Shown here: positions 46,270 to 60,474 of the stretch, one piece after another
Layout: every line of letters starts with the position of its first letter
Numbering within the stretch: the first letter of the stretch is position 1
Source of the DNA: Balanoglossus misakiensis
Lineage: Eukaryota > Hemichordata
NCBI GenBank assembly: GCA_040954595.2
Contig: CM082586.2
Span: 11,656,001-11,720,000, forward strand
Direction of reading: 5' to 3'
DNA length: 64,000 nt
Program-made: the position numbers and the translations under genes
The notes under the pieces: generated by a model
What the model saw: the letters and a program-made list of their open reading frames with translations, nothing else
Told to the model about the DNA's origin: nothing
Databases searched by the model: none

Positions 46270-47833
46270 GGGGGGGGGGGGAGAAACAGAACGGTTCAAT
46301 ACTACATTTATCAGATATCAGCTAATTTTGGACAATCATCAAAAATCTAAATCATCTTTTCATATTTGGATATCTGATGATGTATGAAATTTCCATTAAA
46401 TGTAAAAATGGTGCTGATTATAAAAATGCACTCTGAATGAGCTGATTTAATACAAAATTGCGTTTTATTCGTTTTTGCACCAAAAAGGTCATTTTTAGGC
46501 AAAACATTCTTTATTTTTTTAATTCGGTGACCTGATCATATATAAACAATTGCTTGTATGTTAAAAGTTTATATGACTTTTAAAAGCAGTGACACTGGCG
46601 GCATTCAACACGAAAATAACAATTTTAGCCACAATTTGGTCAAAATGGTAAATTTTTGAAAATTACAAAAAATACCTGTTTTCTACATTTTTGGAAATCT
46701 GATTGAGTATAGAATGCTCTTCGTATGTATATATCGATACAAATTCCACAAAAGACCGTCTAATTTGGCTCACTGCAGACAAAATTGCGTTTTACCAAAT
46801 TTTCCTTGAAAATGTCATTTTTAGAAAAAAAAATAAAAAAACCTTTGTTCTTCAAATGTGGTGCCCTGATCATATATGACATGTTGATTGTATGTTAAAA
46901 CTTTCGACCACTCCAAAAATGCAGAGATATTGACGGAATTCAAGAAAAAATAGCCATTTTGGCCATATTTTGACAAAAATGGTAAATTTTTAAAAAATCA
47001 TAAAAAATTAACTATTTTCTTCATTTTCGGAAATATTATGGAGCATGAAGTGTCGTTCTCTTGTAAAAAGTGCTGCAAATTCCAGAAAAGGTGGTATAAT
47101 TTGAATCACCCAAGACAAAATTACCATTTTCGACTTTTTTTCGAAAAATTGTCTTTTTAACAAAATAAATAAGAATAAATTCTTTTCTTAGTTTCAAACG
47201 GGAAGAGATACTTTCCACACGGGTTTTCTAACATTGAATTCCAGTTCATCAACTCAGATTTCCTACAGCATAAGTCGGCTAAAACCCTGACACTCTAGAG
47301 CAGAAACAGTTGCACACTGGTAACGTTGAACAAGTCGATTTTTCTACGGCCTGGCTCGGCTAAATCTCCGTCACAATATGACAGACACTAGCGTACGTTA
47401 GCAACGGTGATCAAGTCAGATTTTCTACGGCATGGCTTGGATAAAGCCCCGGCACTCTAGAGCAGAAACACGCGTACAGAGACCACGTTGATGAAGTCTG
47501 ATCTCCTACGGCTTGGCTCGACTAAAACCCCGGCACACCATGACAGACACTAGCGTTCGTTAGCAACGGTGATCAAGTCGGATTTCCTTCGGCCTGGCTC
47601 TGCAAAAGACCCGACACATTAGTACAAAGACGTTGGCTAAGTCGGGCAAACCGAAGAGGGAAAGTCACAGCGGGTCAACACTCGACATTTGTTCGGGTAG
47701 GACTGCATTATTGCCTGTCAATTTATAGAGAAAGCCCGAATTTAACCAGGGCGTTTCAAACACCGACGTTATTTGGGGGCACGGCCTGCAGTACTGCCGG
47801 GTAAGCTGACATCGGCGTACCGCATATAATGTA
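46270..47833 (+). repeat. Satellite unit 14 (5 subrepeats)
   Basis: 1564 bases. Subrepeat 4b is fused to 10b within their shared CTCGACTAAAACCCCGGC near 47520, deleting six subrepeats. It is the short half of the long/short pair. Confidence 0.9.
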
Positions 47834-50208
47834 GGGGGGGGACAGAACGGTTCAATACTACATTTATTAGATATCAGCTAATTTTGGACAATCATCTAAA
47901 ATCTAAATCATTTTTTCATATTTGGATATCTGATGATGTATGAAATTTTCAATATATGTAAAAATGGTGCTGATTATAAAAAATGCACTCTGAATGAGCT
48001 GATTTAATACAAAATTGCGTTTTATTCGTTTTTGCACCAAAAAGGTCATTTTCAGTCAAAACATTCTTTATTTTTTTTAATTCGGTGGCCTGATCATATA
48101 TAAACAATTGCTTGTATGTTAAAAGTTTTAATGACTTTTAAAAGCAGTGACACTGGCGGCATTCAACACGAAAATAACAATTTTAGCCACAATTCGGTCA
48201 AAATGGTAAATTTTTGAAAATTACAAAAAATACCTGTTTTCTACATTTTCGGAAATCTGATGGAGTATAGAATGCTCTTCGTATACATATATCGATACAA
48301 ATTCCACAAAAAACGGCCAATTTGGCTCACTGCAGACAAAATTGCGTTTTACCAAATTTTCCTTGAAAATGTCATTTTTAGAAAAAAAAATAAAAAAAAC
48401 CTTTGTTCTTCGAATTTGGTGCCCTGATCATATATGACATGTTGATTGTATGTTAAAACTTTAGACCACTCCAAAAATGCAGAGATATTGACGGAATTCA
48501 AGAAAAAATAGCCATTTTGGCCATATTTTGACAAAAATGGTAAATTTTTAAAAAATCATAAAAAATTAACTCTTTTCTTCATTTTCGGAAATATTATGGA
48601 GCATGCAGTGTCGTTCTCTTGTAAAAAGTGCTGCAAATTCCAGAAAAGGCGGTATAATTTGAATCACCCATGACAAAATTACCATTTTCGACTTTTTTTC
48701 GAAAAATTGTGATTTTTACAAAATAAATAAGAATAAATTATTTTCTTAGTTTCAAAAGGGTAGAGACACTTTCCACACAATTTTTTTAACATTGAATTCC
48801 CATTCATCAACTCAGATTTCCTACAGCATAAGTCGGCTAAAACCCTGACACTCTAGAGCAGAAACAGTTGCACAATGGTAACGTTGAACAAGTCGATTTT
48901 TCTACGGCCTGGCTCGGCTAAATCTCCGTCACAATATGACAGACACTAGCGCACGTTAGCAACGGTGATCAAGTCAGATTTTCTACGGCATGGCTGGGAT
49001 AAAGCCCCGGCACTCTAGAGCAGAAACACGCGTACAGAGACCACGTTGATCAAGTCTGATCTCCTACGGCTTGGCTCGACTAAAACCCCGGCACACTATG
49101 ACAGACACTAGCGTTCGTTAGCAACGTTGATCAAGTCAGATTTCCTACGGCATGGCTTGGCTAAAGCCCTGGCACTCTAGAGCAGAAACACGCGTACAGA
49201 GACCACGTTGATCTACTCCCATTTCCTTCGGACTGGCACAGCTGATGCCCCGGCACTATATATAGGACACAGACTGGCGTAAGTTAACAACGGTAATCAC
49301 GTCGGGTTTCCTACGGCCTGGCTCAGCTGAAGCCCCGGCACTCTAGAGCAGAAACAGGCGTACATTGACCACGTTGATCAAGTCAGATGTCCTACGGCGT
49401 GACTCCGCTGGTGCACCGGCTCTATATGACACAGACTGGCGTAAGTTATCAACGGTGATTACGTCGGATTTCCTACGGCCTGGTTTAGCTCAAGCCCCGG
49501 CACTTTAGAGCGGAAACACGCTTACATTGACCACGATGATCAAGTCAGATCTCCTACGGCTTGGCTCGACTAAAACCCCGGCACACTATGACAGACACTA
49601 GCGTTCGTTAGCAACGTTGATCAAGTCAGATTTCCTACGGCATGGCTTGGCTAAAGCCCTGGCATTCTAGAGCAGAAACACGCGTACAGAGACCATATTG
49701 ATCTACTCACATTTCCTTAGGCCTGGCACGGCTGATGCCCCGCACTATATATAGGACACAGACTGGCGTAAGTTAACAACGGTAATCACGTCGGGTTTCC
49801 TACGGCCTGGATCAGCTGAAGCCCCGGCACTCTAGAGCAGAAACAGGCGTACATTGACCACGTTGATCAAGTCAGATTTCCTACGGCCTGGTTCGACTAA
49901 AACCCCGGCACACCATGACAGACAATAGCGTTCGTTAGCAACGGTGATCAAGTCGGATTTCCTTCGGCCTGGCTCGGCAAAAGACCCGACCCTCTAGTAC
50001 AAAGACGTTGGCTAAGTCGGGCAAACCGAAGAGGGAAAGTCACAGCGGGTCAACACTCGACATTTGTTCGGGTAGGACTGCATTATTGCCTGTTAATTTA
50101 TAGAGAAAGCCCGAATTTAACCAGGGCGCTTCAAACACCGACGTTAGTTGGGGGCACGGCCTGCAGTACTGCCGGGTAAGGTGACATCGGCGTACCGCAT
50201 ATAATGTA
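47834..50208 (+). repeat. Satellite unit 15 (15 subrepeats)
   Basis: From about 48124 it repeats unit 13 at an offset of 3,939 bases, including the 8b/10b fusion. Its first ~290 bases are of another subtype. Confidence 0.9.
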
Positions 50209-51774
50209 GGGGGGGGGGGGGAGAAACAGAACGGTTCAATACTACATTTATCAGATATCAGCTAATTTTGGACAATCATCTAAAATCTAAATCATCTTTT
50301 CATATTTGGATATCTGATGATGTATGAAATTTCCATTATATGTAAAAATGGTGCTGATTATAAAAATGCACTCTGAATGAGCTGATTTAATACAAAATTG
50401 CGTTTTATTCGTTTTTGCACCAAAAAGGTCATTTTTAGGCAAAACATTCTTTATTTTTTTAATTCGGTGACCTGATCATATATAAACAATTGCTTGTATG
50501 TTAAAAGTTTTTATGACTTTTAAAAGCAGTGACACTGGCGGCATTCAACACGAAAATAACAATTTTAGCCACAATTTGGTCAAAATGGTAAATTTTTGAA
50601 AATTACAAAAAATACCTGTTTTCTACATTTTTGGAAATCTGATGGAGTATAGAATGCTCTTCGTATGTATATATCGATACAAATTCCACAAAAGACCGTC
50701 TAATTTGGCTCACTGCAGACAAAATTGCGTTTTACCAAATTTTCCTTGAAAATGTCATTTTTAGAAAAAAAAATAAAAAAAACCTTTGTTCTTCAAATGT
50801 GGTGCCCTGATCATATATGACATGTTGATTGTATGTTAAAACTTTCGACCACTCCAAAAATGCAGAGATATTGACGGAATTCAAGAAAAAATAGCCATTT
50901 TGGCCATATTTTGACAAAAATGGTAAATTTTTAAAAAATCATAAAAAATTAACTATTTTCTTCATTTTCGGAAATATTATGGAGCATGAAGTGTCGTTCT
51001 CTTGTAAAAAGTGCTGCAAATTCCAGAAAAGGTGGTATAATTTGAATCACCCAAGACAAAATTACCATTTTCGACTTTTTTTCGAAAAATTGTCTTTTTA
51101 ACAAAATAAATAAGAATAAATTCTTTTCTTAGTTTCAAACGGGAAGAGATACTTTCCACACGGGTTTTCTAACATTGAATTCCAGTTCATCAACTCAGAT
51201 TTCCTACAGCATAAGTCGGCTAAAACCCTGACACTCTAGAGCAGAAACAGTTGCACACTGGTAACGTTGAACAAGTCGATTTTTCTACGGCCTGGCTCGG
51301 CTAAATCTCCGTCACAATATGACAGACACTAGCGTACGTTAGCAACGGTGATCAAGTCAGATTTTCTACGGCATGGCTTGGATAAAGCCCCGGCACTCTA
51401 GAGCAGAAACACGCGTACAGAGACCACGTTGATGAAGTCTGATCTCCTACGGCTTGGCTCGACTAAAACCCCGGCACACCATGACAGACACTAGCGTTCG
51501 TTAGCAACGGTGATCAAGTCGGATTTCCTTCGGCCTGGCTCTGCAAAAGACCCGACACTCTAGTACAAAGACGTCGGCTAAGTCGGGCAAACCGAAGAGG
51601 GAAAGTCACAGCGTGTCAACACTCGACATTTGTTCGGGTAGGACTGCATTATTGCCTGTCAATTTATAGAGAAAGCCCGAATTTAACCAGGGCGTTTCAA
51701 ACACCGACGTTAGGTGGGGGCACGGCCTGCAGTACTGCCGGGTAAGCTGACATCGGCGTACCGCATATAATTTA
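50209..51774 (+). repeat. Satellite unit 16 (5 subrepeats)
   Basis: Second copy of unit 14, with the same 4b/10b fusion (near 51460). It diverges from unit 14 in the final subrepeat and linker. Confidence 0.9.
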
Positions 51775-54316
51775 GGGGAGGGGGGGGGGGAACAGAACGG
51801 TTCAATACTACATTTATTAGATATCAGCTAATTTTGGACAATCATCTAAAATCTAAATCATTTTTTCATATTTGGATATCTGGTGATGTATGAAATTTCC
51901 ATTATATGTAAAAATGGTGCTGATTATAAAAAAATGCACTCTGAATGAGGTTATTTAATACAAAATTGCGTTTTATTCGTTTTTGCGCCAAAAAGGTCAT
52001 TTTTAGGCCAAACATTCTTTATTTTTTTTAATTCGGTGACCTGATCATATATAAACAATTGCTTGTATGTTAAAAGTTTTTATGACTTTTAAAAGCAGTG
52101 ACACTGGCGGCATTCAACACGAAAATAACAATTTTAACCACAATTTGGTCAAAATGGTAAATTTTTGAAAATTACAAAAAATACCTGTTTTCTACATTTT
52201 CGGAAATCTGATGGAGTATAGAATGCTCTTCGTATATATATATCGATACAAATTTCACAAAAGACCGTCTAATTTGGCTTACTGCAGACAAAATTGCGTT
52301 TTACCAAATTTTCCTTGAAAATGTCATTTTTAGAAAAATAAAATAAAAAAACCTTCGTTCTTCGAATTTGGTGCCCTGATCATATATGACATGTTGATTG
52401 TATGTTAAAACTTTCCACCACTCCAAAAATGCAGAGATATTGACGGAATTCAAGAAAAAATAGCCATTTTGGCCATATTTTGACAAAATGGTACATTTTT
52501 AAAAAATCATAAAAAATAAACTCTTTTCTTCATTTTCGGAAATATTATGGAGCATGAAGTGTCGTTCTCTTGTAAAAAGTGCTGCAAATTCCAGAAAATG
52601 TGGTATAATTTGAATCACCCAAGACAAAATTACCATTTTCGACTTGTTTTCGAAAAATTGTCTGTTTTAAAAAATAAATAAGAATAAATTCTTTTCTTAG
52701 TTTCAAACGGGTAGAGATACTTTCCACACGGGTTTTCTAACATTGAATTCCCGTTCATCAACTCAGATTTCCTACAGCATAGGTCGGCTAAAACCCTGAC
52801 ACTCTAGAGCAGAAACAGTTGCACACTGATAACGTTGAACAAGTCGATTTTTCTACGGCCTGGCTCGGCTAAATCTCGTCACAATATGACAGACACTAGC
52901 GTACGTTAGCAACGGTGATCAAGTCAGATATTCAACGGCATGGGTTGGATAAAGCCCCGGCACTCTAGAGCAGAAACACGCGTACAGAGACCACGTTGAT
53001 CAAGTCTGATCTCCTACGGCTTGGCTCGACTAAAACCCCGGCACACTATGACAGACACTAGCGTTCGTTAGCAACGTTGATCAAGTCAGATTTCCTACGG
53101 CATGGCTTTGCTAAAGCCCTGACACTCTAGAGCAGAAACACGCGTACAGAGACCACGTTGATCTACTCACATTTCCTTCGGCCTGGCACGGCTGATGCCC
53201 CGGCACTATGTATAGGACACAGACTGGCGTAAGTTAACAACGGTAATCACGTCGGGTTTCCTACGGCCTGGCTCAGCTGAAGCCCCGGCACTCTAGAGCA
53301 GAAACAGGCGAACATTGACCACGTTGATCAAGTAAGATTTCCTACGGCGTGACTCGGCTGGTGCACCGGCTCTATATGACACAGACTGGCGTAAGTTATC
53401 AACGGTGATTACGTCGGATTTCCTACGGCATGGTTTAGCTAAAGCCCCGGCACTTTAGAGCAGAAACAGGCGTACATTGACCACGTTGATCAAGTCAGAT
53501 TTCCTACGGCGTGACTCGGCTGGTGCACCGGCTCTATATGACACAGACTGGCGTAAGTTAGCAACGGTGATTACGTCGGATTTCCTTCGGCCTGGTTTAG
53601 CTGAAGCCCCGGCACTTTAGAGCGGAAACACGCGTACAGAGACCACGATGATCAAGTCAGATTTCCTACGGCGTGACTCGGCTGGTGCACCGGCTCTATA
53701 TGACACAGACTGGCGTAAGTTATCAACGGTGATTACGTCGGATTTCCTACGGCCTGGTTTAGCTGAAGCCCCGGCACTTTAGAGCGGAAACACGCGTACA
53801 TTGACCACGTTGATCAAATCAGATTCCTACGGCGTGACTCGGCTGGTGCACCGGCTCTATATGACACAGACTGGCGTAAGTTATCAACGGTGATTACGTC
53901 GGATTTCCTACGGCCTGGTTTAGCTGAAGCCCCGGCACTTTAGAGCGGAAACACGCGTACATTGACCACGATGATCCAGTCAGATCTTCTACGGCCTGGC
54001 TCGACTAAAACCCTGGCACACCATGACAGACACTAGCGTTCGTTAGCAACGGTGATCAAGTCGGATTTCCTTCGGCCTGGCTCTGCAAAAGACCCGACAC
54101 TCTAGTACAAAGACGTTGGCTAAGTTGGGCAAACCGAAGAGGGGAAGTCACAGCAGGTCAACACTCGACATTTGTTCCGGTAGGACTACATTATTGCCTG
54201 TCAATTTATAGAGAAAGCCCGAATTTAACCAGGGCGTTTCAAACACCGACGTTAGTTGTGGGCACGGCCTGCAGTACTGACGGGTAAGCTGACATCGGCG
54301 TACCGCATGTAATGTA
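51775..54316 (+). repeat. Satellite unit 17 (17 subrepeats)
   Basis: 2542 bases. The 8b-9a pair is amplified in tandem between 53300 and 53990, adding three a/b pairs. Confidence 0.9.
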
Positions 54317-56378
54317 GGGGGGGGGGGGGGGGGAACAGAACGGTTCAATACTACATTTATTAGATATCAGCTACTTTTGGACAATCATCTAAAATCTAAA
54401 TCATTTTTTTCATATTTGGATATCTGATGATGTATGAAATTTCCATTATATGTAAAAATGGTGCTGATTATAAAAAATGCACTCTGAATGAACTGATTTA
54501 ATACAAAATTGCGTTTTATTCGTTTTTGCACCAAAAAGGTCATTTTTAGGGAAAATATTCTTTATTCTTTAAATTCGTTGACCTGATCATATATAAACAA
54601 TTGCTTGTGTGTTAAAAGTTTTAATGACTTTTAAAAGCAGTGACACTGGCGGCATTCAACACGAAAATAACAATTTTAGCCACAATTCGGTCAAAATGGT
54701 AAATTTTTGAAAATTACAAAAAATACCTGTTTTCTACATTTTCGGAAATCTGATGGAGTATAGAATGCTCTTCGTATACATATATCGATACAAATTCCAC
54801 AAAAAAAACGGCCAATTTGGCTCACTGCAGACAAAATTGCGTTTTACCAAATTTTCCTTGAAAATGTCATTTTTAGAAAAAAAAATAAAAAAAAACCTTT
54901 GTTCTTCGAATTTGGTGCCCTGATCATATATGACATGTTGATTGTATGTTAAAACTTTGGACCACTCCAAAAATGCAGAGATATTGACGGAATTCAAGAA
55001 AAAATAGCCATTTTGGCCATATTTTGACAAAAATTGTAAATTTTTAAAAAATCATAAAAAATTAACTCTTTTCTTCATTTTCGGAAATATTATGGAGCAT
55101 GAAGTGTCGTTCTCTTGTAAAAAGTGCTGCAAATTCCAGAAAAGGCGGTATAATTTGAATCACCCATGACAAAATTACCATTTTCGACTTTTTTTCGAAA
55201 AATTGTGATTTTTACAAAATAAATAAGAATAAATTATTTTCTTAGTTTCAAAAGGGTAGAGACACTTTCCACACAGGTTTTTTAACATTGAATTCCCATT
55301 CATCAACTCAGATTTCCTACAGCATAAGTCGGCTAAAACCCTGACACTCTAGAGCAGAAACAGTTGCACACTGGTAACGTTGAACAAGTCGATTTTTCTA
55401 CGGCCTGGCTCGGCTAAATCTCCGTCACAATATGACAGACACTAGCGCACGTTAGCAACGGTGATCAAGTCAGATTTTCTACGGCATGGCTGGGATAAAG
55501 CCCCGGCACTCTAGAGCAGAAACACGCGTACAGAGACCACGTTGATCAAGTCTGATCTCCTACGGCTTGGCTCGACTAAAACCCCGGCACACTATGACAG
55601 ACACTAGCGTTCGTTAGCAACGTTGATCAAGTCAGATTTCCTACGGCATGGCTTGGCTAAAGCCCTGGCACTCTAGAGCAGAAACACGCGTACAGAGACC
55701 ACGTTGATCTACTCCCATTTCCTTCGGCCTGGCACAGCTGATGCCCCGGCACTATATATAGGACACAGACTGGCGTAAGTTAAAAACGGTAATCACGTCG
55801 GGTTTCCTACGGCCTGGCTCAGCTGAAGCCCCGGCACTCTAGAGCAGAAACAGGCGTACATTGACCACGTTGATCAAGTCAGATGTCCTACGGCGTGACT
55901 CCGCTGGTGCACCGGCTCTATATGACACAGACTGGCATAAGTTATCAACGGTGATTACGTCGGATTTCCTACGGCCTGGTTTAGCTCAAGCCCCGGCACT
56001 TTAGAGCGGAAACACGCGTACATTGACCACGATGATCAAGTCAGATCTCCTACGGCTTGGCTCGACTAAAACCCCGGCACACCATGACAGACACTAGCGT
56101 TCGTTAGCAACGGTGATTAAGTCGGATTTCCTTCGGCCTGGCTCTGCAAAAGACCCGTCACTCTAGTACAAAGACGTTGGCTAAGTCGGGCAAACCGAAC
56201 AGGGAAAGTCACAGCGGTTCAACACTTGACATTTGTTCCGGTAGGACTGCATTATTGCCTGTCGATTTATAGAGAGAGCCCGAATTTAACCAGGGCGTTT
56301 CAAACACCGACGTTTGTTGGGGGCACGGCCTACAGTACTGCCGGGTAAGCTGACATCGGCGTACCGCATATAATGTAA
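54317..56378 (+). repeat. Satellite unit 18
   Basis: Eleven subrepeats. It has the longest poly-G tract in the window (54317-54333, 17 G). The end of AT subrepeat C carries the variants of units 13 and 15. Confidence 0.9.
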
Positions 56379-58432
56379 GGAGGGGGGGGGGGACAGAACG
56401 GTTCAATACTACATTTATTAGATATCAGCTAATTTTGGACAATCATCTAAAATCTAAATCATTTTTTCATATTTGGATATCTGATGATGTATGAAATTTC
56501 CATTATATGTAAAAATGGTGCTTATTATAAAACATGCACTCTGAATGAACTGATTTAATACAAGATTGCGTTTTATTCGTTTTTGCACCAAAAAGGTCAT
56601 TTTAGGCAAAACATTCTTTATTTTTTTAATTCGGTGACCTGATCATATATAAACAATTGCTTGTATGTTAAAAGTTTTTATGACTTTTAAAAGCAGTGAC
56701 ACTGGCGGCATTCATCACGAAAATAACAATTTTAGCCACAATTTGGTCAAAATGGTAAATTTTTGAAATTTACAAAAAATACCTGTTTTCTACATTTTCG
56801 GAAATCTGATGGAGTGTAGAATGCTCTTCGTATGTATATATCGATACAAATTCCACAAAAGACCGTCTAATTTGGCTCACTGCAGACAAAATTGCGTTTT
56901 ACCAAATTTTCCTTGAAAATGTCATTTTTAGAAAAAAAAAAAAAAAAAACCTTTGTTCTTCGAATTTGGTTCCCTGATCATATATGACATGTTGATTGTA
57001 TGTTAAAACTCTCGACCACTCCAAAAATGCTGAGATATTGACGGAATTCAAGAAAAATAGCCATTTTGGCCATATTTTGACAAAAATGGTAAATTTTTGA
57101 AAAATCATAAAAAATTAACTCTTTTCTTCATTTTCGGAAATATTATGGAGCATGAAGTGTCGTTCTCTTGTAAAAAGTGCTGCAAATTCCAGAAAAGGCG
57201 GTATAATTTGAATCACCCAAGACAAAATTGCAATTTTTCGACTTTTTTTCGAAAAATTGTCTTTTTTACAAAATAAATAAGAATAAATTCTTTTCTTAGT
57301 TTCAAACGGGTAGAGATACTTTCCACACGGGTTTTCTAACATTGAATTCTCGTTCATCAACTCAGATTTCCTACAGCATAAGTCGGCTAAAACCCTGGCA
57401 CTCTAGAGCAGAAACAGTTGCACACTGGTAACGTTGAACAAGTCGATTTTTCTACGGCCTGGCTCGGCTAAATCTCCGTCACAATATGACAGACACTAGC
57501 GCACGTTAGCAACGGTGATCAAGTCAGATTTTCTACGGCATGGCTGGGATAAAGCCCCGGCACTCTAGAGCAGAAACACGCGTACAGAGACCACGTTGAT
57601 CAAGTCTGATCTCCTACGGCTTGGCTCGACTAAAACCCCGGCACACTATGACAGACACTAGCGTTCGTTAGCAACGTTGATCAAGTCAGATTTCCTACGG
57701 CATGGCTTGGCTAAAGCCCTGGCACTCTAGAGCAGAAACACGCGTACAGAGACCACGTTGATCTACTCCCATTTCCTTCGGCCTGGCACAGCTGATGCCC
57801 CGGCACTATATATAGGACACAGACTGGCGTAAGTTAACAACGGTAATCACGTCGGGTTTCCTACGGCCTGGCTCAGCTGAAGCCCCGGCACTCTAGAGCA
57901 GAAACAGGCGTACATTGACCACGTTGATCAAGTCAGATTTCCTACGGCGTGACTCGGCTGGTGCACCGGCTCTATATGACACAGACTGGCGTAAGTTATC
58001 AACGGTGATTACGTCGGATTTCCTACGGCCTGGTTTAGCTGAAGCCCCGGCACTTTAGAGCGGAAACACGCGTACATTGACCACGATGATCAAGTCAGAT
58101 CTCCTACGGCCTGGCTCGACTAAAACCCCGGCACACCATGACAGACACTAGCGTTCGTTAGCAACGGTGATCAAGTCGGATTTCCTTCGGCCTGGCTCTG
58201 CAAAAGACCCGACACTCTAGTACAAATACGTTGGCTAAGTTGGGCAAACCGAAGAGGGAAAGTCGCAGCGGGTCAACACTCGACATTTGTTCCGGTAGGA
58301 CTGCATTATTGCCTGTCGATTTATAGAGAGAGCCCGAATTTAACCAGGGCGTTTCAAACACCGACGTTTGGTGGGAGCACGGCCTACAGTACTGCCGGGT
58401 AAGCTGACATCGGCGTACCGCATATAATGTAA
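56379..58432 (+). repeat. Satellite unit 19
   Basis: Eleven subrepeats. Poly-G is interrupted by one A. The AT block shares the TTATTATAAAACATG subtype of units 8, 10 and 20. Confidence 0.9.
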
Positions 58433-60474
58433 GGGGGGGGGGGGACAGAACGGTTCAATACTACATTTATTAGATATCAGCTAATTTTGGACAATCATCT
58501 AAAATCTAAATCATTTTTTCATATTTGGATATCTGATGATGTATGAAATTTCCATTATATGTAAAAATGGTGCTTATTATAAAACATGCACTCTGAATGA
58601 ACTGATTTAATACAAGATTGCGTTTTATTCGTTTTTGCACCAAAAAGGTCATTTTAAGGCAAAACATTCTTTATATTTTTAATTCGGTGACCTGATCATA
58701 TATAAACAATTGCTTGTGTGTTAAACGTTTTTATGGCTTTTAAAAGCAGTGACACTGGCGGCATTCATCACGAAAATAACAATTTTAGCCACAATTCGGT
58801 CAAAATGGTAAATTTTTGAAAATTACAAAAAATACCTGTTTTCTACATTTTCGGAAATCTGATGGAGTATAGAAAACTCTTCGTATGTATATATTGATAC
58901 AAATTCCACAAAAGACCGTCTAATTTGGCTCACTGCAGACAAAATTGCGTTTTACCAAATTTTCCTTGAAAATGTCATTTTTAGAAAAAAAAATAAAAAA
59001 CCTTTGTTCTTCGAATTTAGTGCCTGATCATATATGACATGTTGATTGTATGTTAAAACTTTCGACCACTCCAAAAATGCTGAGATATTGACGGAATTCA
59101 AGAAAAAATAGCCATTTTGGCCATATTTTGACAAAAATGGTAAATTTTTAAAAAATCATAAAAAATTAACTCTTTTCTTCATTTTCGGAAATATTATAGA
59201 GCATGAAGTGTCGTTCTCTTGTAAAAAGTGCTGCAAATTCCAGAAAAGGCGGTATAATTTGAATCACCCAAGACAAAATTACCATTTTCGACTTTTTTTC
59301 GAAATATTGTTTTTTTACAAAATAAATAAGAATACATTCTTTTCTTAGTTCCAAACGGGTAGAGATACTTTCCACACGGATTTCTAACATTGAATTCCCG
59401 TTCATCAACCCAGATTTCCTACAAGTCGGCTAAAACCCTGACACTCTAGAACAGAAACAGTTGCACACTGGTAACGTTGAACAAGTCGATTTTTCTACGG
59501 CCTGGCTCGGCTAAATCTCCGTCACAATATGACATACACTAGCGTAGGTTGGCAACGGTGATCAAGTCAGATTTTCTACGGCATGGCTTGGATAAAGCCC
59601 CGGCACTCCAGAGCAGAAACACGCGTACAGAGACCACGTTGATCAAGTCTGATCTCCTACGGCTTGGTTCGACTAAAAGCCCGGCACACTATGACAGACA
59701 CTAGCGTTCGTTAGCAACGGTGATCAAGTCAGATTTTCTACGGCATGGCTTGGCTAAAGCCCTGGCACTCTAGAGCAGAAACACGCGTACAGAGACCACG
59801 TTGATCTACTCACATTTCCTTCGGCCTGGCACGGCTGATGCCCCGGCACTATATATAGGACACAAACTGGCGTAAGTTAACAACGGTAATCACGTCGGGT
59901 TTCCTACGGCCTGGCTCAGCTGAAGCCCCGGCTCTCTAGAGCAGAAACAGGCGTACATTGACCACGTTGATCAAGTAAGATTTCCTACGGCGTGACTCAG
60001 CTGGTACACCGGCTCTATATGACACAGACTGGCGTATGTTATCAACGGTGATTACGTCGGATTTCCTACGGCCTGGTTTAGCTGAAGCCCCGGCACTTTA
60101 GAGCGGAAACACGCGTACATTGACCACGATGATCAAGTCAGATCTCCTACGGCCTGGCTCGACTAAAACCCCGGCACACCATGACAGACACTAGCGTTCG
60201 TTAGCAACGGTGATCAAGTCGGATTTCCTTCGGCCTGGCTCTGCAAAAGACCCGACACTCTAGTACAAAGACGTTGGCTAAGTCGGGCAAACCGAAGAGG
60301 GAAAGTCACAGCGGGTCAACACTCGACATTTGTTCCGGTAGGACTACATTATTGCCTGTCAATTTATAGAGAAAGCCCGAATTTAACCAGGGCGTTTCAA
60401 ACACCGACGTTAGTTGTGGGCACGGCCTGCAGTACTGACGGGTAAGCTGACATCGGCGTACCGCATATAATGTA
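58433..60474 (+). repeat. Satellite unit 20
   Basis: Eleven subrepeats. The AT block begins as the unit 8/10 subtype and switches to the unit 11/12 subtype in its later part. Confidence 0.9.
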
